Notes under the pieces: model-generated
The model's input: the letters and a program-made list of their open reading frames with translations, nothing else
Told to the model about the DNA's origin: nothing
The model's database searches: none
Shown here: piece after piece, positions 32,276-42,967 of the stretch
How positions within the stretch are numbered: position 1 is the first letter of the stretch
How the letters are laid out: each line of letters opens with the position of its first letter
Program-made: the position numbers and the translations under genes
Source of the DNA: Reticulitermes speratus
Lineage: Eukaryota; Arthropoda; Insecta; Blattodea; Rhinotermitidae
Direction of reading: 5' to 3'
DNA: 64,000 nucleotides
Assembly: GCA_021186555.1 (NCBI GenBank)
Contig: JAJKFL010000006.1
Coordinates: 26,409,478-26,473,477 of the forward strand

Positions 32276-33807
32276 AGGTTATAAAAAATACCTTTATGCC
32301 ATTGTGTTAATTGGTTACTTGGTACAGTTACTAGAAATACAGTGAAGTCACAAGCCTAGTCACACATCTGGAATTCCCTACCAGCATTCCTTGCAGTAGA
32401 AATGCGCAGAGACTAGCAAGAGCAGACATACTTGGATCTCTGACTTTTGACTGTATAGTCACACCATGGACATACTCCATTTTTCCCAGCTGTTTAATGA
32501 ATATGGTCCCAGCAGTCCACAGGTTTCTTGAGTCCATCAGAATAAAATATTCTCGTTTGGATAATAACAAATTCTTTCATCATTTTATTCCACGCCATAA
32601 CAGATATGCCTACTTATTTCAGATGCAGTTTCATCAGTACATCTTCGGTTGTCCGCATACTCCCATCCACTCCTGTACCTCAACACATCTTCAAGACGAG
32701 GGTCATTCGGAACATACATAACTGCCTGTCCTTTGAATCCTTCTACTTTCCCGTGGCCCATACATTTATCTCAGCACTGAACACCTGTCATTCTTCGTTA
32801 AACTCCACTGGTTTTCATACCCTCTGGCCACATGAATCTGATCATAGGGGATCATTGTTATTCTTTGTATGTGGACCACCCATGTTAAACGTGTCACGAC
32901 TGATAGAATCTTTTGGGGCGATCAGCTGTGTCGGGGCATGATGGAGATAGACGGTTTGTTGGACTTGTGCCTCAAATTCGCATGGCTAATCTCGCGAGAA
33001 GATGTTATCACTTTTAGTCATCGGGAAAGCTTCCAAACTTACGTGGAACATTATTATTATCATGCGGAAGATAGAAGAAACCGGGGGGGAGGGGGGTGCA
33101 AGCGAGGGAAGGTTCTTATCTTTTATGTCCGTTATATTCGTCAGTGCTGCCAAAGTCGCTTTCGAGAAGACTATAATGCCCTTTCATTTTTTAACGTTCC
33201 TCGTATTATAAAATGTCATAACCTGCAGTGTTTATCCCTTCGAAACCCAAAAATGCGCCGTGCCATGGTGAAATGTTGGAAACTTAGGAAGCAGCGAGGT
33301 TTGGACGACTGTATCTGTTTCATATTATCTGTGTGTCCCTCGCAGTCCTAATGCAGTTGTATGTGTATATTTTCAACCTCTTGTTGCAGGATATAATCAT
33401 CCGGTCCCGTGTATAATGCTTCTGTTTCTGATTTCCCACCGTGATGAGAATGGTGTAAGGCAAAGAATATGTTCGTTTTGATAAATGTGTGTCTATTCAT
33501 AACTTCCGGCTGTCATTCTGACTACACTGTGCATTGTATCAACCTGCGAGAGTTCGTGTCAGTTGTAAGGATAGTTGAACGTCGCTTCCTGTTTATTTCA
33601 GCCCCCCCCCTCCCTGAAATGTAAATCGTAGGAAATGGATAAATCCGAGTGTTGGACTGTTGTGCCCTCTTGGCGTGGAGCGCAAGAAGTAAATGCGGTG
33701 TAATATAGGGCAGGCGGCCAGTTTGGTCCATCGCGGCCGCTTTTTGGTCTCTATCAAAAGTTATTTGCCGCCTCAGTACGATCGTTAGCTCTTCGTTAAC
33801 CCGCGTT

Positions 33808-33984
33808 TTTGGATCTGCCTACCTCTGCGACGAAGCCTTCTCCCAGATGAAGATAATTAAATCAAGATACAGAAGCCGTCTGACCGATGGACATTTAAAA
33901 TACTGCCTTCACTTGTGCCTAAGTAATTATGAACTCTCTTTCAGTAAGTTATCGCAAGATATGCAGTGTCGTGCATTAACTTAG
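33808..33984 (+). pseudogene. hAT transposase C-terminal relic
   Basis: In frame from 33808 to the stop at 33982-33984: FGSAYLCDEAFSQMKIIKSR, then YRSRLTDGHLKYCLHLCLSN and YELSFSKLSQDMQCRALT. This is the C-terminal hAT dimerisation region as found in ZBED/SCAND3-like transposases (YLCE.AFS.MK..KS..RSRLTDEHL). No upstream catalytic part with the expected D and E residues is present. A separate relic, not a gene. Confidence 0.85.
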
Positions 33985-34954
33985 CAATAGGAAGGTTAAA
34001 GAAAAACACCTTTTAATAATGGTATATTGTTTTAGTTTGAAAGTATCAATTTTTAATGAATGGAACAATTGTACTTTTATATGTTTGATGTTATTATGCT
34101 ATTTTACAGCTCTTTGTCTAGTTGACCTGATATTACTACGTTGTGTACTGTGGTAGATCGCGAAAGATTTTCTGTGAGTAGATTACCGAGTCCAAAAGCC
34201 AGGCCACCTATGATATAAGGCATCGTGTCTCCCTCTTTTTCGCCTCATTTTCTTTCTTTCGTCGATTGTTTTTTTCTGCTTTCCGTTCCTTGTTAGTTTT
34301 TATCCTCCAGTAAGAAAAGAAACGTGACTGTGGACAGATGCTTCTTTGATGACACATTATCAGATATATACAGAACGGAGCCTGCGAAGTTGTTGGAAGA
34401 CAAAGGAAAATTATGTTACAGCTGTTACTGAGATAGTATAGTATTGTGGCAGCGCTTTGGGCTTGCAATCGGCGGGTATTCTGTTAGAATATATGCTGAA
34501 TTAACGACTATCCTATCAATGAAAGACGGAAAAGAAGGGAAAAAATGAGCAAATAAAATAAGAGGGCAAGAAAGACGCTAAGCAAGCAAAGAAGACAGTA
34601 ACAGAAAGTAAGTTAATCTTGAGTTGGCGAACAAAGAATGATATGAAAACTTTCTCCACTCGCTGTGAGTGTGAGAAGTCACCTGGTGCCGTGTGGCATT
34701 CGGGTTATGTGACTGTCCGAAAACGTGGTTATAAAAACTGGTAACCACTCACCTTGTTCTTTTGACTTCGAATGCAAAGCTGCTGGCTAACTCAGTGCAC
34801 TGCCTGTCCGTTATATCGGGTTTGTTTGCGGGACGAGACAAGTAGAAGCAGATGTGTCCGTTCGTAACGTCTTATCACAGTCACTTATATTGTTTGATGA
34901 CATGCTACATGACGTGGCCTAAATTATGGCCGATTTACCTAAGTATATATGTAA

Positions 34955-35245
34955 TAGAAGGGATTACTTTGCGTAGGTAACTCCATGAAGCAAAGTCCTT
35001 AGTCAAGAAATGTTCCGCTCTTTTCAAACCCAAAGGTCCATTGCCGTGTTCACAGCAACCCACCGCAGTTCCCATCCTGAGACATGTGACTTCAGTCCAC
35101 ACACTCATACTCCGTTCCTTAGAAAAAAATGTTAATATTTTCTTTCCATCTACGCTTAGTTCTTGCAGTGTCTTTTCCTTCAATGTTTTCCAACCACAAT
35201 GTTGAATACACTTGCAGCTGTCCGATTCGTGCTGCATGCACAGCC
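34955..35245 (-). mobile_element. LINE 3' end, reversed (family 1)
   Basis: The reverse strand contains ACTGAAGTCACATGTCTCAG, GATGGGAACTGCGGTGGG, ACACGGCAATGGACCTTTGG and the tail TTCTTGACTAAGGACTTTGC. It matches the terminal part of family 1 with heavy decay. Confidence 0.65.
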
Positions 35246-35820
35246 CATCTCGGTCATATTAACTTTATCACTCTAATAATATTTGACGAAGGGTACAGAT
35301 TACGAAGCTCCGTCTCTGTTACAGCTTTCCTCTTAGATTGAAATATCCCTCTCAATACCCTGTTCTCAAAATACATGTTCTGTTTGCTCAGGATGAAACG
35401 CATAAGAGGCAAGACCTCTTTAATGAGATACAGTTTTTATCTCATGTAATTCTGTCGTTACAGGAGGCGGTCGAAAATTAAGTATACAAGATATGTATCT
35501 TGAAACGTGCATTTAACGTTGTGTGGGGATAGTATGTAGCGTTGCTTGAACATCTGGAAGGCCAGAGATTTAAAATTGCTGACGATATGAAAACAGAAGT
35601 GAAACGGTGTTGGAAATGCGTGTAACAGGACACCGTTGTGTGGATACGGAATAAAGCACTCGTACCATGACATGATAATTTTCCATCGTGACTGTGTAAA
35701 ACACAATATACGAGTCAGGCAGTGAGGCTGCATTTTTGCATGTGGAATATTCCTTGAATGACGTATAAATGTGCGCTTACTTTTTGACTGACAATTGTAG
35801 GATAAACCGTCTCTAAGAAT

Positions 35821-36116
35821 ATATCAAAACCAACTAATGCACATAAGTGTATGAAAGTATTTTATACACGCTATATACCTCTTACGTGTGTCGGCCACTC
35901 ATGTGGCCATCTTCAGGGAGGTGCATTACAAAGGATAGGTGCATCGAAGTTTTTGAACCAATGCACAGATATAAAATATTACAGTTTAAAAATAATGCAT
36001 GGTTTAAAATGCGTATTACACCTCACTGAAGATGGCCACATAAGTGGCCGAAACATGTAGGAGGTTTAGAGTGTATGTAATATACTTTCATACACTTGCG
36101 TTTGTTGATTTTGATA
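35821..36116. repeat. palindromic element P8 (about 295 bp)
   Basis: Outer arms TATCAAAACCAACTAATGCA and its near complement ending TTTTGATA (36116), with ATAAGTGTATGAAAGTAT pairing to ATACTTTCATACACTTG. The inner loop carries GATAGGTGCATCGAAG. Both arms hold the motif. The short ORF pair at 35847-36060 is a by-product. Confidence 0.9.
36020..36065 (+). ncRNA. hammerhead-like motif, P8 right arm
   Basis: Stem I ACCTC (36020-36024) pairs with GAGGT (36061-36065), with an A-G step next to the core. Core CTGAAGA (36026-36032), T, stem II GGCCAC/GTGGCC with loop ATAA, GAAA (36050-36053), CATGTA. The left arm, read in reverse, has CCTCC before the core. The ancestral stem I was therefore probably ACCTCC/GGAGGT, fully paired. 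Confidence 0.5.
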
Positions 36117-36507
36117 TCATATCTAATTGCTCAGTTCACGGTTATGGATAATTTAAAATCGTTTATAAGAAATTTTATGAAACGCTTATAATTTGAAATA
36201 TGAGGTAGAGCATTGAACGAGTGTATTGACCACATTCAGTTTTGATTTAAACTGGACTATATGGACAACCACTTTATGTGGAATTTGAATGCAAATTGAT
36301 GTAATGTACGTAATTGCGGTTGTTACTTGAGACACGCCGTCTGCTCAGTCTTTTACTGATGTCAGAGATGCAGATTCCGAGAAACCAGACGGTTGCGGAC
36401 CACACTGATAATTCCAGCCACCTCGTATCGTCTCTTGTTCTGATTCATAATGAAATCCTTGTGCTCGAACATGGCACGTTAAATCGTGCAATAAATAAAT
36501 AAATAAA

Positions 36508-37540
36508 ATATTGAAATACCGCAAAAAAAAAAAAAACTTCCAGTGTCCCTCGAAACGTTGCGGGAATTTTTGTCCGGCTGTTAACATTACTGTGGTAATC
36601 TCCATGCGCTACCAACTGCCTCTCTGTTATGTTTTTGTAAGTTTGTGTTTACAGTCACACTTAGTCGTATTTTGCGTGTACGTTCGTTTCGTATTGTTAC
36701 AGAGACGTCATACCAGTGGCGACAGAAAGGCGAGCTCTGTGCCTGTCAAGTGGAAATATCGTAATGTTTCCGCTCCTCCTCCTGGTTCAGTTAGGCATAT
36801 TATAAGGAAGTCATCCCATTTTAATTATTAGTCATTTGGAATCACTGACAGAAACCAATGACCAATACTCCGTCCTGCTCTGTCGTCAGAAATGTGTGAC
36901 TGTGTTAGAAACGCTTTTGAGATCTGCGCTCTTCTGGGATATTACGCGGCGTCGTGTGGTAATTGTTTACCGACGTTTCGGGACAAGAGTCCGAGTAAGA
37001 AAGCTCGGACTCTTGACCCGTGAAGATGGGACCGATACGTTGTCCGGAAACGTCGGTAAACAGTTACCACATGACGCCGTGTAATATCCCAGAAGAGCGT
37101 AGATCTCATCAACATCGCGGCGGAAGTCTGAAATCAAGGAACGCTTGTGTTGAGTTCTCACCAAATTCACGAAGTGTACTTACTGTGCAAGAAGAGCAAC
37201 AACCGCCTAACTACACTCAGGTCGAACCTGATATTGACTTTGGATGTGAACTTTATTTTGGTGTTTAAGTAAACTTTATTGTGGTTCGATGTTTTGATAT
37301 TTCAAAAAAAAAATTAGATAACGGAAAATAGGAGAAGTGTTTCAAATTTTGTCTTGCAATGTAAGCTGTCTTATAGCAGCGCTTTATAAATACAATTTCT
37401 TGACAGTAATTTAGCAACAATTGAATTGCAGTGCCGCTATCAACGTTTCCTGGCCTATCAACGTTTCCGTACTTAGCGGTCCCTCAGTATATGAAAAATT
37501 ATTTTAGGGGTTCCTTCATGGAAGAAAGGTTTGGAAACAG
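36508..37540. mobile_element. hAT-like element, larger relative of 6480-6754, with nested palindrome
   Basis: The left part (TTGAAATACCGC, GGGAATTTTTGTCCGGC, GTAATCTCCATGCGCTACCA, ACTGCCTCTCTGTTATG) and right part (TTTTAGGGGTTCCTTC, GGTTTGGAAACAG) match the MITE at 6480 in order. About 850 bp more lies between them, including 36919-37107. ORFs at 36511-36831 and 37020-37268 show no transposase motif I know. The left terminus is not clear. Confidence 0.5.
36919..37107. repeat. palindromic element P9 (189 bp), ACGT type
   Basis: Near-perfect arms GAGATCTGCGCTCTTCTGGG ... to its complement ending AGATCTC, passing through ATTACGCGGCGTCGTGTGGT and GTTTACCGACGTTTCGGGAC. At the centre, CAAGAGTCCGAG and CTCGGACTCTTG form an inner hairpin. 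Read +, 37020-37056 gives GTGAAGA, T, GGGAC, loop, GTCCG, GAAACGTC, GG. This is the same layout as P1-P8 but with ACGT instead of ACATGT and a changed first core base. The type resembles a repeat I recall as common in cockroach gene models. Confidence 0.8.
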
Positions 37541-37611
37541 GTCTAACGTGTCCGCTGGGTCCCGAATATACTTTTTTCCCAGTTACATTTTTTCATAACA
37601 ATGTTGTGTTA

Positions 37612-38150
37612 GTTAGTTAGTTAGTTAGTTAGTTAATCCTCTTCGCTCCCTGTGGAGCATAGGGCCTCGATATTCTTCCTCCATCTGATTCTGTTTTGGG
37701 CTTCAAATTTGACTTCTGTCCATGTTCTGTTGATGCGCTGTAGGTCTTTCAGTGTTGAACGTTTCCAGGTGTTTTTGGGGCGTCCTCTTTTCCTGTTTAC
37801 TGGTGGGTTCCAATCTCCAACACCCCATATATATCTTGTGTTTTGCATCCAGTAAATGGTCAAAAGCTATCTTCGGTCTGAACGACGTCATACTTGCTTC
37901 TGGTATCATGGAATTGTCGTTATTTAAAAGGTTTTGTTCCGAGGCTGATATCGAGGTTTCTGTAGCAGTACTATTTTTTATGAGAGTGAGGTTGCTAGCC
38001 CCACGTCTCAACCTCTAACCTGGAGGACCAGGGTGTTCCTCTTAGTCTGTCTCCTACCTCTCGACCAATCCGGCTTGGGTGACCCTGCCAGTAGCAATGC
38101 TACCGCCGGCATAGCTCTTGGGGTCAAAGGAGTGCACAAGCCCTCTCACC
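37612..38150 (-). mobile_element. LINE C-terminal end, reversed (family 3)
   Basis: The reverse strand (37863 to 37633) encodes NRKRGRPKNTWKRSTLKDLQ, then INRTWTEVKFEAQNRIRWRK and NIEALCSTGSEED. This is the C-terminus of an RTE-like non-LTR element (GRP..TW, AQDR..W..LV.ALC-type ending EED). A (TAAC)n tail follows on that strand (37609-37638). Upstream, 38015-38150 holds ACCAATCCGGCTTGGGTGAC and a CCTGCCAGTAGCAATGCTAC block, likely part of the same element. Confidence 0.85.
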
Positions 38151-39647
38151 ACAAACAATGTTGTGTTATGTTTCCTTTAAACATTTTAAGTATCAATGTA
38201 AGTTGAAGAGGCAGAAAACTTTTTGTCCCGGTAAAATCCAGAAAACAATAAGAAGTGGAGGTTTATGTGCAGGAGTGCACGTTACAGTCGGTGACCTGGA
38301 GGGTGTATCAAGTGCATGCATAAGGTGGAATAAGAGAGTCACTAAATTGGGGTTTGTCTTGCTGTCTTCTAAACCGACCCGGATGCTTTCCTGTAAAAAT
38401 TTTACCTTATTTGTTCGTAGTTGAATTTGCCAGGTTTCATTCCTTAAGCCTAAACGTGACATTTATTCCTTTCACAGCCATGTTTTCCAAGCATCGACAA
38501 ATCCCACCAGCCAGTTTATTTTATGAAAGTAAGAACAGTTTATTGTCTGTTTTCGTAGTGGGCATGCGCCGAATTTCGTTTGTCCATTAGGAGGTTAAGA
38601 CGCTTATGAAATTTGTTAAAACTGCATATAGTCTTACAAGATTAATCACATAGTTACAGGACTTCAGTTGCAGTGTTAACGATGTGTGATGTCTTAAAAA
38701 AAAGGCGGGTTAAGAACGGTTAGGCACCATGTAGTCCATATTCCTGTGATTTCTCCGACACTGTCATTTTTTATCATTTTTATCCTATGAAACGCTAGTA
38801 TTTTTTACCATTTTGACACTGTGTGATACGCGGAAGCTTATAAGAGGAATGTATATTGTGGCGCTTCTGAACGTCTGATCCCGACGCAAGTCAGGGTGTC
38901 ATGGCATAATCTTTTTTGGGGGGTGCTTTGTCCATCTTCTAATTTTTAGTGAAGCACGACGCTTCGGAAGCCGGCTCTGCTTCCGTCTTCAAGCAAGAAA
39001 GTCACGTAATCTGGTGGACCCCTTAGATACAGCCATTATCAGTCAATGCTTCCTTAAAAATTAGACATGGGCAAAGTCCAAAAAAAAAACACAAGATTGT
39101 GTCAATGAGTTGTGTACCATCGTCACAGCCTTATAGAGGGTCTCATGGTTTTCGATAGGCTTGCGAATGGTCAGAGAACTTAGTTTATGCCATTTTATGG
39201 TCGCAACTCAAGTACTAAATTGTCTTGATTCTTATAATCCGACATTCTACTACCGCTAATGCCAGAGAGTTTCATTGGACATGATCCTGAGCCACTGCCT
39301 TTCACGTTCTATAACGTTTCTCTGAACCTTTTTTTCATTTATCTTGCCGTCTCCTCGGTCTTTCAGGAGATTTCCGCAACAAAATTAGGTGTGCATTTCT
39401 TGTCTCTCCATCGTAGCTACTTGTTCAGAAAGTAGTAGACCCCTGGATGTCAGGCTCATGATGACACTAGGCGATATGTATGCACCACGAGTTCTCATGT
39501 TGGGCCCTGTATAGTGTCCCAGATTACTCCCCTTACACGTTCTTTTTATGCCCACCTGTTTTTCAGAGCACTTGAAACCACTGTCAACGAATTACATTCG
39601 TTGACACTGATAAGACACAATTATAATTCGCTGTAACTTTTCGACAG

Positions 39648-39816
39648 GTGCTGCAGAGGCAGATGGATTTAGAGTTGGATCTGTTTAGTGACATCAAGGA
39701 GAAAGGACTCAGTCTGATCAGCAACATTGTGGCGAGAGTGTCAGTGCAGGCCCTCAGCAGTCAGCCTGTAGACCACGAGAATGCAGTCAAACACATGGCA
39801 ATGAGTGAGACTGCAG
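39648..39816 (+). CDS. PACS: PACS exon D: end of FBR into middle region
   Basis: A 169-bp exon between CGACAG and GTAAGT, entered in phase 0 and left in phase 1. Codons read VLQRQMDLELDLFSDIKEKG, LSLISNIVARVSVQALSSQP and VDHENAVKHMAMSETA plus G. VLQ continues the INMAQ/VLQ junction (vertebrate INMAEVMQ), and LSSQPVDHE is the conserved LSSQPIDHE landmark closing the cargo-binding domain. The GTG at the start is a codon for Val, not an initiation site. Confidence 0.95.
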
Positions 39817-40159
39817 GTAAGTCATCATTTTAAATGCTTCACTAGCTCTCAGGCCTCGTGCGTGTCATCTGTCGTTATCATCATCATCGATGTTGAAGGT
39901 AAGTCTGTAAAGGATTGAGGACATAGAAGCGAAGTTCCGAGTATTCTTAACCTTACCGTAAAATCTGCTCCTTAGTTTTTTCTTGAGCTGTTTGGCGATG
40001 CTGATTTATTAGCAAAAGCTCCACATCGTCAGGTTAATTAGTAAGCCCGTTTGAGGGTGGCACTTCTGTTTCATATTCTGAAGGCCTGCTTTCGATTCTG
40101 TGCCCAGAGACTGTTGATTTTATTAAATGTAGTTGCATTTTTGCTAAGAACGGGTTGCG

Positions 40160-40290
40160 GGCGCTTGTGAATGCGGAAATGAACCGTAGGATTCCATAAA
40201 ATGCGAGGAATTTCTTGACTAGCTGAGGACCTGTTAGCTTCTCAGCAAGGACTCTTCCCCACGGAGTTAGTTAGTTAGTTAGTTTATTAG
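40160..40290 (+). mobile_element. LINE 3' tail (family 1)
   Basis: GGGCGCTTGTGAATGCGGAA, ATGAACCGTAGGATTCCATA, GCGAGGAATTTCTTGACTAG, AGGACCTGTTAGCTTCTCAG and the terminal (GTTA)n. Only the last codons and the non-coding tail are left. The SINE at 40301 sits directly after the tail. Confidence 0.8.
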
Positions 40291-40300
40291 TCGCATTTTG

Positions 40301-40554
40301 CCGATCCCAGTGGCCGCACGGTCCAAGACGTGGGTCTACGGCCGCTCGCCTGCTGGGATTGCGAGTTCGAATGCCGCCGGGGGCATGGATGTCTGTCTTG
40401 TGAGTATTGTGTATTGTCAGGTAGAGGTCTCTGCATCTTACTGATCACTCGTCCAGAGGAGTCCTACCGAGTGTGGTGTGTCGGAATGTGATCGCGAAGC
40501 CTCGTAAGGGGAGGCCATGACACGAATACGGGCCGAAGCGCCACAGGAAAAAAA
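40301..40554 (+). mobile_element. SINE family A copy
   Basis: Head CCGATCCCAGTGGCCGCACG and box-B-like GAGTTCGAATGCC, body, and a tail with internal loss (GAGGCCATGACACGAATACG, GGCCGAAGCGCCACAGG), then an A tract. Flanks TAGTCGCATTTT and TAGTTGCATGTT are a decayed duplication. Confidence 0.9.
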
Positions 40555-41040
40555 GTAGTTGCATGTTAAAGCAACCCCAAGCTTTACAATTCTGAAATTT
40601 GGCACACCTGTAGTTGGGGGCTTTCTGCATCTTCTGATTTTTATAACGATTTACTTGCGGACATGTTTTTAGTATTTTTGTAAATAACGCTTATTTACTG
40701 GTACAAACAGGTTTGTGTAATAGACGAGTATTTTGCGTGTTTTGTCTCTACTGAGTGGCGTCTTGCTTGCTGTTGCGTGATGCCTTCTTGCTCACGTTGA
40801 CTATCTGCCTCATAAATATGGATAAATAATGAGCTTTCTGTGTATGACATTCTTATTTCCTGTTACCGCATGGTACACGACCAGCAAATTGAGAAACGTG
40901 CCCACCGACGCCCAGAAAACGATACTGTTTATTTAATTTGGAAGATATTCTAATTCACATCTTACAATTAATGCTGAACTTATGACGGTTGGACCATTAT
41001 CACATAAGCATATTCCTGTTGATAAGTAACATAGTATATT

Positions 41041-41041
41041 G

Positions 41042-41094
<53 letters not shown>

Positions 41095-41107
41095 TAGTAG
41101 TAGTATA
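41041..41107 (+). repeat. (GTA)n microsatellite
   Basis: Over 20 GTA/GGT triplets. The minus-strand polythreonine frame across it is an artefact. Confidence 0.97.
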
Positions 41108-42072
41108 CCCTTGCGTTCCATTAGGAACATAGGGCATTTGTGAAGCATTTCCATCGATAAGTAACATAATTTTCGAGTTTTATTGTATGTTTTAATAGTA
41201 ATTTTTGTGTCAGAGTGTCAGAGAACCGTCTCCACGCGCAGGTGAAATGGAATTGAGCAAGGATATGACGATGTGCTGGATATTCAACCCGTAGGCCGTG
41301 TGAGGGTCTGAGTGAAATAGCAGAAATTCTTATTCGGATTGCTGGTATCTCGGCTGGGATTCGAACACGGTGCTTAACACAGTTGTAAAGAGCAGTGTCA
41401 AACATTGCATCGCGAAGTTTGGTCTTACTCTAAGGCATTATTGCACCATATTCTGCATTTAATTCAGGTAAAGCTACGAGAATCTCGGTCAGTGTAAGCA
41501 GCATTTGGACTGCGATATTTGGTACCGAAGTTGACAATGCAGGCTTGTACTGTAGCTCGGAGGCACGACGTAATGACGTCAGACGCTAGAAGTCGCTCCC
41601 ACGCACAATTAATGTAAGTACAGCCGATGGTGAGAGCGCTGTTGCAGGAACTTGGCAGACACGTTCGCTGTGGGAAATGATAAAATGTCGAGTGCAGTTT
41701 TGTGGGTGATGGACGAATCGTAAATTGGGCTGTTGTCAACCTGTTTTAAACGGACTTAACTCTCCTTGCAGTGACAAAAAATAACCAAAATAAGTCATAA
41801 AATCTCTGACTTGAATACACAGTCTGACAATTATATAATGAGACTGATTTTATTTTGACCAAGATAGAAGTGCCATCTATGAAGCAATGCATGCCATCCA
41901 AGTGCCCAACGAGTGTACGAGGCTCTAGTGCTAGTTATTTTGTTACTTTCTTTTTATTCTTTCGTTCTCGTTTCTTTTTCTGTCCGTGTCTGACTCTTGT
42001 TCGTATCTCATTCTCGTGCCCACAGTTGTGACTTCATTATCTGACAACGCCCTATGGACTGTAGTTTTAGTA

Positions 42073-42376
42073 AAAAGGTAAAGCGATCCCATTACAGGCC
42101 TTGACAGGCCCTGAGGGGTCCAGGAGGTTGAGGCTCCCAGATTTGTAGACAGTCGGCACATGAAGGTGGTAAGGTTGTCAGCCCTACGCACCGGCCGCCT
42201 TTACCCCCCAGGAAATATTCCTGGTACTCATTTCTCTTAGAGGCTGAGTCCACCCCAGGGCCATAGTGCGACCGAAACGATTATGTCAAGGAATTAATTC
42301 CAATGACACCATCGGGAATCGAACCCGCGACGTTCCCGTTTGTAGCGTTTGTACCAACTGCGCCACCGCGCGCCCC
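42073..42376 (-). mobile_element. SINE family C, complete reversed copy with TSD
   Basis: Mirror of the copy at 24383: the head (GGCGCAGTTGGTACAAACGC, box B GGGTTCGATTCCCGA on the reverse strand) is at the right and the T tract at the left. Flanks GTAGTTTTAGTA (42061-42072) and GTAGTTTTGGTA (42377-42388) are a 12-bp duplication with one change. Confidence 0.93.
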
Positions 42377-42730
42377 GTAGTTTTGGTATTAGTCAAATTA
42401 GATGTGACAATTATTGCTGATGACTGATGGGTGGGAAGGGATTTCTGAGGAAGCCTTCATGACCTGACTGAATGTCTCACAGCGTCATTTGATTGTATGA
42501 TCTGTTGAAGGCTGTGAAAATCGTCGACCACGTTGGCCACTTCCCCGGTCTGGATTCGAACAAGGTACCTCTGGAATACATATCAACTGACCTTACATAG
42601 TGTTTTAGTTATAAGGATGTGATGAAGAGAACGCGTGAGGTTTGAGGCTGTTTTACTGCGCTGAATATTAAAATTACTGTTTTTGGGTCGTGACGCCGTG
42701 TAGTTTCGTAAATACGTACCGAAGTCTTGG

Positions 42731-42967
42731 ATGTACATGTCTTCCAGACGACACAGTGTAACCACAGAACACCGTAATCTGAAAGCAAAAGTAAATTGCG
42801 GCTGCTCTCTTAAGAAAGGCCAAGGCTTCAGTATTCCTAATGGGTTTTATAATGCAAGGGCATTTCCCAAAATCAATATGCGTATGGCTCCAGAATCAGA
42901 GCCGGTCGTTGGTATAGCTGGTCCTCCTCAAGTGCGCCCTCCCTGGATTGCCCCGCCAGAGAAATAA
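42731..42967 (+). other. unidentified ORF, proline-rich end
   Basis: 78 codons; the second half reads GFSIPNGFYNARAFPKINMR, then MAPESEPVVGIAGPPQVRPP and WIAPPEK, followed by TAA. The composition looks more protein-like than most chance ORFs here. A 9-A run at 43360-43369 downstream could be the tail of a retroposed transcript. I do not recognise it, see no flanking duplication or splice sites, and cannot exclude chance. Confidence 0.25.

Larger units (their letters stand above)
28957..39647 (+). other. PACS intron C-D (10.7 kb)
   Basis: Bounded by GTAAGC and CGACAG. Microsatellites: (TA)n at 29283-29302, (TG)n at 29802-29847, (TA)n at 30174-30196 and CA/TG repeats at 30197-30231. A reversed tRNA-like fragment may lie at 30400-30500. 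Bases 32190-32255 hold two copies of a 27-bp unit (GAATCGTGGGGTCCCATAAA type). I recognise nothing in 30500-31220, 32290-33770 (despite a 160-codon ORF), 33990-34950 or 38160-39640. Confidence 0.85.

Noticed and set aside
32869..33351. 160-codon ORF as a gene
   Set aside because: No recognisable domain, low-complexity glycine stretch from a G run, no splice or promoter support, and it overlaps another ORF in a second frame. Chance ORF is more likely.
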